NCBI GenBank assembly: GCA_022562835.1
Contig: JADFOM010000011.1
Coordinates: 1 to 19,145, forward strand
Direction of reading: 5' to 3'
DNA from: Acidobacteriota bacterium
GTDB lineage: Bacteria; Actinomycetota; Acidimicrobiia; Acidimicrobiales; SHLQ01
DNA: 19,145 bases
The notes under the pieces are model-generated. The model was given only the letters and a program-made list of their open reading frames with translations, did not search any database and was not told the origin of the DNA. Positions within the stretch are counted from its first letter, which is position 1. Each line of letters begins with the position of its first letter. Positions 8,057-14,193 of the stretch are shown in pieces. The position numbers and the translations under genes were made by a program.

Positions 8057-8521
8057 TCAATACCCGCCGCCGAGCTTGGTGTGGTCCCATGTGACTGCGC
8101 TTGCGAGCTTCGACACCACGGCTGTGCGTTTGACCGCCATGTGTTCGGCAGCTTGCGACAGCGTTTCACGGTCTACGCCAGGTGTGTTGCGCACCATGAC
8201 CTCGAGTGCGAGCGAGTGCACCTCGGACGTGTCGGTAACCAGCTCGGCGGTGGTCTTGACCATCGCACCGCGCAGCTTTTCGTACTCGGTGCCGTCCTCC
8301 CATAGCAGGGTGATCCGACTATCGCGCTCTAGGTTCTTGATCTTCTGTGAGCGGGTGTAGGTCTCGAACACGATCGACTCATCCACGATTGCAAACCACA
8401 GCGTGGAGAGATGAACCGACCCATCACGGTCGAGTGTCGCGACCTGAAGGCTTTTCTGCTCCTCGATGAACGCCCACATTTCGTCGTCGGTCATGCGAAT
8501 AGTGTCTCGTCGATTGCTCAC
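8057..8521 (-). CDS. PPOX-fold (pyridoxamine 5'-phosphate oxidase-like) flavin/F420-binding protein
   Basis: A 154-aa protein beginning SNRRDTIRMTDDEMWAFIEE and continuing LQVATLDRDGSVHLSTLWFAI, the usual opening of actinobacterial PPOX-class proteins. The split beta-barrel core continues with IVFETYTRSQKIKNLERDSRITLLWED. Family members bind FMN or F420 and act as oxidoreductases, or more loosely as cofactor-binding proteins; the substrate is unknown. GTG 8521 is chosen because AAAGG (8529-8533) lies 7 nt upstream and the NRRDxIRMTD stretch is conserved in relatives; ATG 8494 would remove it. It follows the amidohydrolase gene by 52 bp on the same strand, so it is probably the third gene of that operon, and it sits 75 bp before the PBP start. 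Confidence 0.85.
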   Translation of the reverse strand: MSNRRDTIRMTDDEMWAFIEEQKSLQVATLDRDGSVHLSTLWFAIVDESIVFETYTRSQKIKNLERDSRITLLWEDGTEYEKLRGAMVKTTAELVTDTSEVHSLALEVMVRNTPGVDRETLSQAAEHMAVKRTAVVSKLASAVTWDHTKLGGGY

Positions 8522-8573
8522 AGATCGGCCTTTCGTCGCGATTCTGGCCGAGGCTAATGGGTGATCGCGCGGA

Positions 8574-9797
8574 TCAGATCGCCTTGGCGTCCATGTCTTT
8601 GGACATCTCCTCGACGAAGTCATCGGGGACCTCGTCGATAAACTGTGCGATCTCGCCAACCGTTGGGCAGACCTCCGCCGCCAACGGCGCTAACGCGTCC
8701 ATGTCGAAGTCGTACAGCTTGGCCGCGTTACCACCAAGCAATTTCTGAAGCGTGTCCGGCTCGACATCGTAGAAACGATTGCGCAGGTGCTCGCGTGTAT
8801 AGGGATGTGTGCCCTCATCGTGGGGATAGTCACTGCCCCACATGAACCGATCGAGCCCGATCTGCTCGCGGGCCTCGGCGTCGGCACGACCCGGCTGTGA
8901 AACCCCCATCCAGCAGTTCTGCGCAAAGTATTCGGTCGCAGACTTCTTCAGGACATGTTCGTCGCCATAGCGGATCTCACCGGTCGCTCCCGTCGAGGCG
9001 ATCCGTTCGAGGGTGTTGTCGAGCTGACTGAGCAACGGTTGTACCCAGGCACAGCCCGTCTCGGTCATCACGAACCGCATCTTGGGGAAACGTTCGAACA
9101 CGCCGGAAAGGATGAACTGCACGAGTGGGCGCTGCGAATAGAACATCACCTCGTTGATGTACAAGAGCATGGATACGTCGTAGTTGCCGTACTCGGGGTT
9201 ACCGCTGCCTCCGTGCACATTGACCGGCATCTCAAGGTCTTCGAGCAGCGCCCAGAGCGGGTCATAGATCGGGTCATAGAGCGGCTTGACCCAATCGGCA
9301 CCTGGCGGGATGATCGGCAACATGACTCCGCCGCGCAGGCCGTTCTCCTTGATCCAGCGAACGTCCTCCATAGCGTCATCGACATCGTTCAAGAAGATTT
9401 GGCCGACGCCGGCTCGGCGTTCGGGAAATAGATTGCACCAGTCGAGCAGCCAGCGATTGTGCGCTTGCACTCCCGCACGACGCAGCTCATAGTCCTCGGG
9501 CCTCGGTGGCTTCGCGAACAGCACGAAACCGGGGAAGAACGGTGGCACGGTGTTCGGAAACACGACCTCGCCGACGATGCCGTCTTCCTCCTGTTGTGAG
9601 TTGCGCATCTCGTTGTCCCAGTTGCGCAATCGACGCTTGTCACCGAGATCCTTGAATGGGTTGCGGTATTCGCCACGCCATTCGTCGAACCTGTCTCGGT
9701 ATTGCGGATCGAGGTACTCGCGGTACGCCTTGTGACTGCCACCCGCGTGACAGTCTGCCGAGATGATCGTGTAGTGGTCGTCTGCCTGCATAGTCAT
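8574..9797 (-). CDS. Amidohydrolase family protein (amidohydrolase 2 / ACMSD-like)
   Basis: The 407-aa product has the order of motifs of the amidohydrolase-2 (TIM-barrel, ACMSD-like) family. These are an N-terminal strand with SADCHAGG (D15, H17), a barrel-strand His in NVHGGSG (H195), FVMTETGCAWV (about 243-252) and WGSDYPHDEGTHP (D323), the metal-binding or catalytic Asp. Such enzymes hydrolyse or decarboxylate ring-derived or carboxylated compounds; the substrate here is unknown. The long insertion after strand 1 (residues 18-75, rich in Arg, Tyr and Asp) is typical of a subgroup common in actinobacteria. ATG 9797 is preferred over upstream codons because GAGGAGA (9803-9809) is 5 nt away. 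It is 10 bp downstream of the SnoaL-like gene, so the two are almost certainly co-transcribed. Confidence 0.9.
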   Translation of the reverse strand: MTMQADDHYTIISADCHAGGSHKAYREYLDPQYRDRFDEWRGEYRNPFKDLGDKRRLRNWDNEMRNSQQEEDGIVGEVVFPNTVPPFFPGFVLFAKPPRPEDYELRRAGVQAHNRWLLDWCNLFPERRAGVGQIFLNDVDDAMEDVRWIKENGLRGGVMLPIIPPGADWVKPLYDPIYDPLWALLEDLEMPVNVHGGSGNPEYGNYDVSMLLYINEVMFYSQRPLVQFILSGVFERFPKMRFVMTETGCAWVQPLLSQLDNTLERIASTGATGEIRYGDEHVLKKSATEYFAQNCWMGVSQPGRADAEAREQIGLDRFMWGSDYPHDEGTHPYTREHLRNRFYDVEPDTLQKLLGGNAAKLYDFDMDALAPLAAEVCPTVGEIAQFIDEVPDDFVEEMSKDMDAKAI

Positions 9798-9807
9798 GTC
9801 GGTCTCC

Positions 9808-10263
9808 TCAGTCGAATGTCGGAATCGCCGGGAGGCCGTCGGCCCACCCGCCCGAAATGTGTGTGATCCACCACGCCGGTGCCATGTCAAGAATGTTGTT
9901 CAGGTGTGAGTAATCGTGCCAACGCGTAATCTTGCCGTCGGCCACCTCCATAACCGAGGCGAAGGGGTGATCGACTGCCTCGCCGGTCGGGAACTCCCAT
10001 CGCTCCATGTGTTCGGTGACCACGATGTGTCCCTCCGCGATCATATGCTTCGGGAAGTGGTAATAACCCGAAAGAGGTTCGATCCCGAGTCTGAGCCGCT
10101 GGATAATTTCGTTGCCGCCGGTCGCTCCGGTCGGGTCCACACCGGCGTCGGTGTAGTGAGCATCGCCGGAGAAATAAGTCTTCATTTCGTCCCATGCGCG
10201 CCGAAAGTGACATTCCCAATAGCGCTCGACTACCTGACGATTCTCTGCTGGTGTTGAGGTCAT
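9808..10263 (-). CDS. SnoaL/NTF2-like protein
   Basis: A 151-aa protein with the NTF2-like cone fold pattern. It has an N-terminal helix pair (NRQVVERYWECHFRRAWDEMKTYF), an acidic loop with HYTDAGVDP, then beta strands including VVTEHMERWEF and GKITRWHDYSHL. The last motif matches the GKIxxWRDYxD strand of SnoaL-like cyclases and limonene-epoxide hydrolases, where Asp/Arg residues act on the substrate. It could be a small hydrolase, isomerase or cyclase, or a ligand-binding partner of the amidohydrolase encoded 10 bp downstream. It is the first gene of the operon. There is no SD; TACCCT lies 7 nt upstream of the ATG, suggesting a leaderless message. Confidence 0.85.
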   Translation of the reverse strand: MTSTPAENRQVVERYWECHFRRAWDEMKTYFSGDAHYTDAGVDPTGATGGNEIIQRLRLGIEPLSGYYHFPKHMIAEGHIVVTEHMERWEFPTGEAVDHPFASVMEVADGKITRWHDYSHLNNILDMAPAWWITHISGGWADGLPAIPTFD

Positions 10264-10270
10264 GTCACGG

Positions 10271-10276
10271 AGGGTA
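10271..10276 (-). promoter_or_regulatory. Putative leaderless -10 box of the SnoaL-like/amidohydrolase operon
   Basis: TACCCT on the minus strand, 7 nt before ATG 10263, without an SD sequence between. The divergent thioesterase box is 43 bp away, so both promoters share a short regulatory region. Confidence 0.45.
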
Positions 10277-10319
10277 ATCCGCCCGTCGCCCGCACTCTAA
10301 ACGGCGAGGCCTTGGGCGC

Positions 10320-10325
10320 TACTGT
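10320..10325 (+). promoter_or_regulatory. Putative -10 box of the thioesterase gene
   Basis: TACTGT followed after 6 nt by ATA (10332-10334), which is in frame with the thioesterase. The spacing equals that of the other TANNNT boxes, but the codon at the expected start is ATA, not ATG or GTG. Confidence 0.35.
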
Positions 10326-10379
10326 CAAGACATAGACACGACCAATACACCCACCATCCCAGGTCGAATCGGCGTCCGG

Positions 10380-11123
10380 ATGGGGCCCAACGACGCCGAT
10401 CCGTCTGGCGTGCTCGTGCCCTACCCAGAGATCTGTTTCCGTGGAGCGCCGAGAGCCGCCGCGTACGTGATGATCGTCGATTGCATCGGCGGATGGGTTG
10501 CCGATCGCGCCTCGGACCAGGACTGGGTCACCACCACCGATCTCAGTGTGCGGATGCCCGTTGCGGTTACGCCCGAAGAGATCCGATCGGTCGCCGACCC
10601 GCTGCGGGCGGGCCGCCGGATAATCTCCGCTCAGGTGGCGATGAGCAACGGGTCCGGCGAAGCAATAGCTCATGGCTACACCTCGTTCGCTCGTGTTCCC
10701 CGCCGCGACGGTGATGGCAAACGTATTCGTATCGACGAGATCGAACGGATGCATAGCGAACCGCTCACCGAACCGCTCTCAGAAGCCGCCGGGATAACGG
10801 TCATCGATGCTGCAGCCGGGATTACGACGACCGAACTCACAGCACAGCTGACAAATCCGATGAATGCGCTACAGGGCGCGATGACCGCGCTCATAGCCGA
10901 GGTCGCCGCGATCGCAGCGCTCGACGCGAACACCGGCGAGGAGCACGTCGTAACCGGTATTGAGTTGCGCTACCTCTCGATGGGCACTATCGGTCCCATC
11001 ACAACCGAGGCGACGGTCATCGGAGCGTCGAGCGCGGGGCAGGTGCGGGTAGAGCTGCGGGACCGGGGTCACGACGACTGGATCATCGCCGTCGTGTTGG
11101 CCTCACTCGTCGCTCTCGTCTGA
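10380..11123 (+). CDS. Acyl-CoA thioesterase-like protein, double hotdog fold
   Basis: The 247-aa product reads as two hotdog domains. The first (about residues 10-110) has AAYVMIVDCIGGWVADRA, like the long hotdog helix, followed by WVTTTDLSVRMP. The second (about 145-245) has NPMNALQGAMTALIAEVAAI, the NxxGxxHGG-type helix position, then GIELRYLSMG. Two fused hotdogs are seen in TesB-type and related acyl-CoA thioesterases, which cleave acyl-CoA to free acid and CoA, so that is the best guess. The classical catalytic residues are not clear. The first normal start is ATG 10380, but it has no SD, and the upstream codons (TPTIPGRIGVR) read as homologous protein, so the true start may be the ATA at 10332. 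The last 21 bp overlap the 3' end of the adenylate cyclase gene on the other strand. Confidence 0.75.
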   Translation: MGPNDADPSGVLVPYPEICFRGAPRAAAYVMIVDCIGGWVADRASDQDWVTTTDLSVRMPVAVTPEEIRSVADPLRAGRRIISAQVAMSNGSGEAIAHGYTSFARVPRRDGDGKRIRIDEIERMHSEPLTEPLSEAAGITVIDAAAGITTTELTAQLTNPMNALQGAMTALIAEVAAIAALDANTGEEHVVTGIELRYLSMGTIGPITTEATVIGASSAGQVRVELRDRGHDDWIIAVVLASLVALV

Positions 11124-12161
11124 ATCGTCGTCGGAGCGAAGTCGACGCAACGAGAACGTCGGCACACGCCCGAGGTCCTTCAAGGACACCTTGCCAATGG
11201 AGCGCCAGTAGACCGGTGCATCGCCAGCCGCATCCTTCAGCTCCTCCGAGCCGAGCACCGTTCCCGGTCGCGCATGGTCGGTCAGCCGACTCGCGGTGTT
11301 AACCGCAGTGCCGAAGTAGTCACCGCGACGAGCGATGAGCGGACCATAAGCCAGCCCCACCTTGAGATCGGGCAGGAGTTCGTCGTCGCTGGCTGCATCG
11401 ACCAGACAAAGCCCGATCTCGGATCCAACCGCCGCATCCTCGGCCACGAACATGATCTCGTCACCGATCGTCTTGACCACACGCCCGCCGTTCTGCGCGA
11501 CGAGATCGAGTACGCGAGCCTCGAAGTGGTCGACGAGCACCGACAACTCAGACGCGTCGAGCTTGCGGCTCAGCCGGGTGAAGCCCGCGAGGTCGGCGAA
11601 GCCGATGCTCGCGAGAACCTCCGTCTCGTCACCGACGGTCGTCTGGTCGAGCCGGCGTTCGAGTACGGCGAGCATCTGACGGCGCAACATGTAGTCGACA
11701 ACCTGAACGAATTCGTCCGCCACAAGGCGTTCGAACGTAATGTCGGCAAGGTCTTCCTGGCCGACTCCCTCACTCTCCGCCTCGCGAATGGTCGTAACGA
11801 TTCGGTCGCAAACGGTCTCAGCGACACGTGTCATAGCAGACGCCATCACGCGGGTCTGATGCAGGAGCTCGGGCAGTTCGTCGGGAAGCTCGAAGAACTC
11901 TTCTGCGGCTGCCAGCGCCATTACGTCGAGATCGCCGTATCGACCCTCCAGTTCGTTTACCGGGAACCCGAGGGCTCGCCACAATGACTCGGCGACAGAG
12001 CGGTCCATCCCCGATAGGGCCATGACATCGTCGGCGTCGTACTTGGCGGCGTCTCCAAGCATCAAGAGCCGCTCGCTGGTTAAGCGGACCAGGGAGCCGT
12101 CGGCCGCCGCGGCCTCAACCGCAGCGTCGTCGAGACCATGGCCTTGGAGGAACTGTCGCAA
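11103..12161 (-). CDS. Class III adenylate/guanylate cyclase with N-terminal regulatory domain (Rv1264-like)
   Basis: A 352-aa soluble protein. Residues 1-175 are mostly helical and match the layout of the autoregulatory domain of pH-sensing mycobacterial Rv1264. Residues 180-345 form the cyclase domain. All canonical catalytic positions are present: metal-binding Asp in FADLAGFT (D190) and GDEIMF (D234), Lys in VVKTIGD (K230) and Asp in RGDYFG (D281) that select ATP, and the transition-state Asn/Arg in VNTASR (N288, R292). It should therefore make cAMP from ATP, as a homodimer in this family. The C-terminus is strongly acidic (SDDDSDESDE), and the DNA for it overlaps the thioesterase tail. 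The start given is TTG 12161, the only standard codon near the N-terminus. The frame stays open for 14 more codons upstream, so the true N-terminus is uncertain. Confidence 0.88.
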   Translation of the reverse strand: MRQFLQGHGLDDAAVEAAAADGSLVRLTSERLLMLGDAAKYDADDVMALSGMDRSVAESLWRALGFPVNELEGRYGDLDVMALAAAEEFFELPDELPELLHQTRVMASAMTRVAETVCDRIVTTIREAESEGVGQEDLADITFERLVADEFVQVVDYMLRRQMLAVLERRLDQTTVGDETEVLASIGFADLAGFTRLSRKLDASELSVLVDHFEARVLDLVAQNGGRVVKTIGDEIMFVAEDAAVGSEIGLCLVDAASDDELLPDLKVGLAYGPLIARRGDYFGTAVNTASRLTDHARPGTVLGSEELKDAAGDAPVYWRSIGKVSLKDLGRVPTFSLRRLRSDDDSDESDE

Positions 12162-12242
12162 CGTCGAATCGATGCCCGCATCATCGCGCAGATGTAGTGA
12201 GCATCAGTGAACGGCTCAGAGAAACCCGAAGGGATGTGGTGC

Positions 12243-12248
12243 TAGGTT
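12243..12248 (+). promoter_or_regulatory. Putative leaderless -10 box of the GST-like gene
   Basis: TAGGTT ending 6 nt before ATG 12255, with no SD in the 6-nt spacer (cgaccg). It lies in the short region divergent from the adenylate cyclase gene. Confidence 0.45.
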
Positions 12249-12254
12249 CGACCG

Positions 12255-12965
12255 ATGGATAATGAACGTCCAGTGCTTTACCGAGCGATCACATGCAACT
12301 TCTGCCATCGCTCAGAAATCGCGTTCGCGGCCAAGGGGATCGAGATCGAAACGATCGACATCGATCTCGTGCGCCGACCCGAATGGTATGGGGCAAAGGC
12401 CTCGGGCGGGTCGGTGCCGTTGCTGGAATGGAACGGTCACGAGATCCACCCCTCGACGGTGATCAACGAGTTTGTCGAGGAGAATTGGCCTGAGCCCGCT
12501 CTGTTCCCCGACGATCCTTTCGAGCGAGCCGCAGCCCGCAGCTGGATCGAATGGTTCAACGACGGACCATGCCCGGCTTATGAACGGCGGCTAATGAATG
12601 TGCGTCCCGAACGAGACGAAATGCTGAACGATGCCCTCGTCGGAGCACTCGAAGAAATGGAAGCGAAGCTGACCGCACGGGGCTACGAGTCGGGTTACTG
12701 GCATGGCGACCGCCTCGGAGTCGTCGATGCCACCACCGCACCTATGTTCGTCCGATTTGCCGGGCTGTGGCATTTCCACGGTTTCGATATACCAGCTGAC
12801 CTTGGGCGTGTGCGATCTTGGCGCGACGCCCTGCTCGCAGATCCACATGTACGCAACACGAGTCCGGACGAAGACACGCTGCTCGCCGCGTATGAGGGCT
12901 ACCGCAAGGTGCTGACCAGAGCCGCCGAAGCCGGCATAGAAGTCCCTGTAGCCAAGGGCGACTGA
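12255..12965 (+). CDS. Glutathione S-transferase-like protein
   Basis: The 236-aa product has an N-terminal thioredoxin fold with a CxxC motif (YRAITCNFCHRSEIAFAAKG), the cis-Pro loop in GGSVPLLEWNG (about residues 51-61), and HPSTVINEFVEENWP, the position where GSTs recognise the gamma-glutamyl group. An all-helical C-terminal domain follows, with the N-capping Asp-containing stretch RLGVVDATTAPMFVR. GSTs conjugate or reduce substrates with glutathione. Most actinobacteria make mycothiol rather than glutathione, so the real thiol partner is open, and a CxxC GST can act more like a disulfide reductase. Translation probably starts leaderless at ATG 12255. It is divergent from the cyclase gene and convergent with the tRNA. 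Confidence 0.85.
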   Translation: MDNERPVLYRAITCNFCHRSEIAFAAKGIEIETIDIDLVRRPEWYGAKASGGSVPLLEWNGHEIHPSTVINEFVEENWPEPALFPDDPFERAAARSWIEWFNDGPCPAYERRLMNVRPERDEMLNDALVGALEEMEAKLTARGYESGYWHGDRLGVVDATTAPMFVRFAGLWHFHGFDIPADLGRVRSWRDALLADPHVRNTSPDEDTLLAAYEGYRKVLTRAAEAGIEVPVAKGD

Positions 12966-13087
12966 GCGGAGCGGACGAAGGGACTCCCGAGACCACCTGC
13001 CGGCGAAGCGTTTCCGAGCGCCAGCGAGGAAAGGCGGTTAGTGACGAGCCCGCCAGGGCGAGGAACCACGCGTGGGACCAGGACGAT

Positions 13088-13107
13088 GTTTCGGCCTCAG
13101 CCGAAAC
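13088..13107 (-). terminator. Hairpin downstream of tRNA-Val (second)
   Basis: Perfect 8-bp stem GTTTCGGC/GCCGAAAC with a 4-nt loop. It is the second of two hairpins after the 3' end of the minus-strand tRNA and lacks a clear U-run. It could also serve the convergent GST transcript. The rest of 12966-13087 shows only the 10-bp palindrome CCACGCGTGG at 13066-13075 and no gene. Confidence 0.45.
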
Positions 13108-13113
13108 TCGCAA

Positions 13114-13130
13114 GCAACACGAAGTGTTGC
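13114..13130 (-). terminator. Hairpin immediately 3' of tRNA-Val
   Basis: Perfect 7-bp stem GCAACAC/GTGTTGC with a 3-nt loop, two bases beyond the tRNA discriminator position on the minus strand. It probably marks the end of the tRNA transcript or a processing site; there is no strong T-tract. Confidence 0.5.
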
Positions 13131-13132
13131 CG

Positions 13133-13206
13133 TGGACCGTACTGGACTCGAACCAGTGACCTCTCGCGTGTGAAGCGAACGCTCTAGCCAGCTGAGCTAA
13201 CGGTCC
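13133..13206 (-). tRNA. tRNA-Val(CAC)
   Basis: The minus strand folds as a full cloverleaf. Acceptor GGACCGT pairs with ACGGTCC (7/7), the D stem GCTC pairs with GAGC, and the anticodon stem TTCGC pairs with GCGAG with one wobble. The loop TTCACAC carries anticodon CAC (plus-strand 13170-13172), the variable loop is AGGTC, and the T arm is ACTGG-TTCGAGT-CCAGT. The discriminator base is A and CCA is not encoded, so it is added after transcription. The anticodon reads GUG valine codons. Confidence 0.97.
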
Positions 13207-13218
13207 TCGTGGCGCACG

Positions 13219-13246
13219 ATCATAACGGCTCCTCGTGAACAATCAC
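13219..13246 (-). promoter_or_regulatory. Putative promoter of tRNA-Val
   Basis: On the minus strand TATGAT (13219-13224) is a good -10 box lying 12 nt upstream of the tRNA 5' end. A weak -35 (GTGATT, 13241-13246) is 16 nt further up. This would give a short 5' leader removed by RNase P. Confidence 0.5.
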
Positions 13247-13268
13247 GTGGAGGACCTACGCCGAATGA

Positions 13269-13438
13269 GCCGATCGCCTCAGGAATCAGACCCCTCTGCC
13301 TTCTATTCTGCATACCAACACGGCAAGCGAAGCCGGTGGCGAATGTACTTGAAGTTGGAGCGACACAACCAAGGGAATCCAGAGCGGGAAGTCCCGCAGA
13401 GTCCTATGTGGCAAAGACGAACCGTCGAGGCGATCGGC
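13269..13438. ncRNA. Candidate structured RNA closed by a 12-bp inverted repeat (strand and class unknown)
   Basis: The stretch 13207-13596 (390 bp, between the tRNA and the J-domain gene) contains no convincing gene. Within it, GCCGATCGCCTC (13269-13280) and GAGGCGATCGGC (13427-13438) are perfect complements that could close a domain of about 170 nt. Inside are further potential stems: CACGGC/GCCGGTG around 13319-13337, CCAAC/GTTGG, the hairpin GCGGG-AAGT-CCCGC (13384-13397), and GACG-AAC-CGTC (13416-13426) next to the closing stem. The length and layout are compatible with a stand-alone RNA. I could not match it by eye to tmRNA, SRP RNA, RNase P RNA or a known riboswitch, and a 6S-like RNA is only a guess. 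Confidence 0.3.
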
Positions 13439-13497
13439 CCATTTTCGACCGTCGGTGCGTGCCCAAGGCGGGTGAAAACAGGTTTCGTTGTGCTGTC

Positions 13498-13528
13498 GAG
13501 CCAGCCCCTCCTCCCGGTGGGCTGGCTC
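13498..13528. terminator. Strong hairpin between candidate RNA and J-domain gene
   Basis: Perfect 10-bp stem GAGCCAGCCC/GGGCTGGCTC with an 11-nt loop, 69 bp beyond the stop of the J-domain gene. It can terminate the murF-J-domain transcript on the minus strand or a plus-strand RNA. No long T-tract follows on either strand, as is common in high-GC actinobacteria. Confidence 0.5.
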
Positions 13529-13596
13529 TCACCCGTTCTACGGCAGTCGTTTCGCTCCGCTCGACCGTCTGGGCCGTCCAGGCTCGGACTCCCCGT

Positions 13597-14193
13597 CTAG
13601 CTCACCATCTCCACGCACCACAACACACCGGCGCGGTCACCACCGAACGCGACGCTGAGCGCGGGACAGAAATCGGCACGGTTCACCTCCGACACGATGC
13701 GGCCATTGCCAGCGTCACAGCTCGATGCGACAGCACCCTCCGAATCGACCAGAACACAGCGCTCAGGTCCCTCCTCATCCCCGCCGCGACCGCTTCCACC
13801 CGCCACTGCGGTGACGATCAGCAGTCCCAATAACACCATCCCGAGCAGCAGCGCAGGGCCGACACGCAACAACATCGCAATCCCCGGTGGGACCAAGACG
13901 CCATCGTCGTCAGCGTGCTCAAATTCTGAATCGAGATCGTCGACGTCGACGCTGGTCGGGGGTGGCTCGAGGCTCTCGTCGTAGCTTCGACGCCGAGCCG
14001 GGTCCTTGAGGACCTGCCAGGCTTCGTTGACCCGACGTAGGTCCGACTCGTAACGCTCGGCCTCACTTGGCGGTCGACCGCTATTCGCGTCCGGATGCAG
14101 CCTGCGCGCACATCGCAGATATGCCTCACGAACCTCTGCGGGCGACACATCGCGCGGCACTCCCAAGATGTCGTAGTAAGTGGGCCCAGCCAC
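13597..14193 (-). CDS. Membrane-anchored J-domain (DnaJ-like) protein
   Basis: The 198-aa protein begins with a complete J domain (residues 5-72: YYDILGVPRDVSPAEVREAY, HPD at 33-35, then ERYESDLRRVNEAWQVLKDP), the module that activates Hsp70/DnaK ATPase. An acidic linker (about 80-98) leads to one membrane segment (about 104-131). A 65-residue C-terminal domain follows with four Cys (146, 159, 176, 193) that would lie outside the cell and could form two disulfides. The zinc-finger and substrate-binding domains of true DnaJ are absent. GTG 14193 follows the murF stop with no gap (TGAGTG), so translation is coupled to murF. This suggests a role linked to envelope synthesis, but that is inference. 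I do not know a name for the C-terminal domain. Confidence 0.85.
   Translation of the reverse strand: MAGPTYYDILGVPRDVSPAEVREAYLRCARRLHPDANSGRPPSEAERYESDLRRVNEAWQVLKDPARRRSYDESLEPPPTSVDVDDLDSEFEHADDDGVLVPPGIAMLLRVGPALLLGMVLLGLLIVTAVAGGSGRGGDEEGPERCVLVDSEGAVASSCDAGNGRIVSEVNRADFCPALSVAFGGDRAGVLWCVEMVS

Noticed and set aside
12742..13242. 166-aa minus-strand ORF across the tRNA
   Set aside because: Its start (GPLAQLARAFASHARGHWFESS) is the well-known false translation of a tRNA, and the rest is antisense to the GST-like gene.
13269..13438. Cobalamin riboswitch, tmRNA, SRP RNA or RNase P RNA
   Set aside because: A GGGAA-like stretch near 13373 recalls the cobalamin core, but the GGTG and GCCACTG elements are missing. 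Conserved motifs of the other RNAs are not present on either strand, and no gene follows to be controlled.
13235..13833. Plus-strand ORFs of 121 and 165 aa in and beyond the tRNA/J-domain gap
   Set aside because: They have low-quality composition, no SD or -10 box, and the longer one runs antisense into the J-domain gene. The RNA-like inverted repeat explains the gap better.
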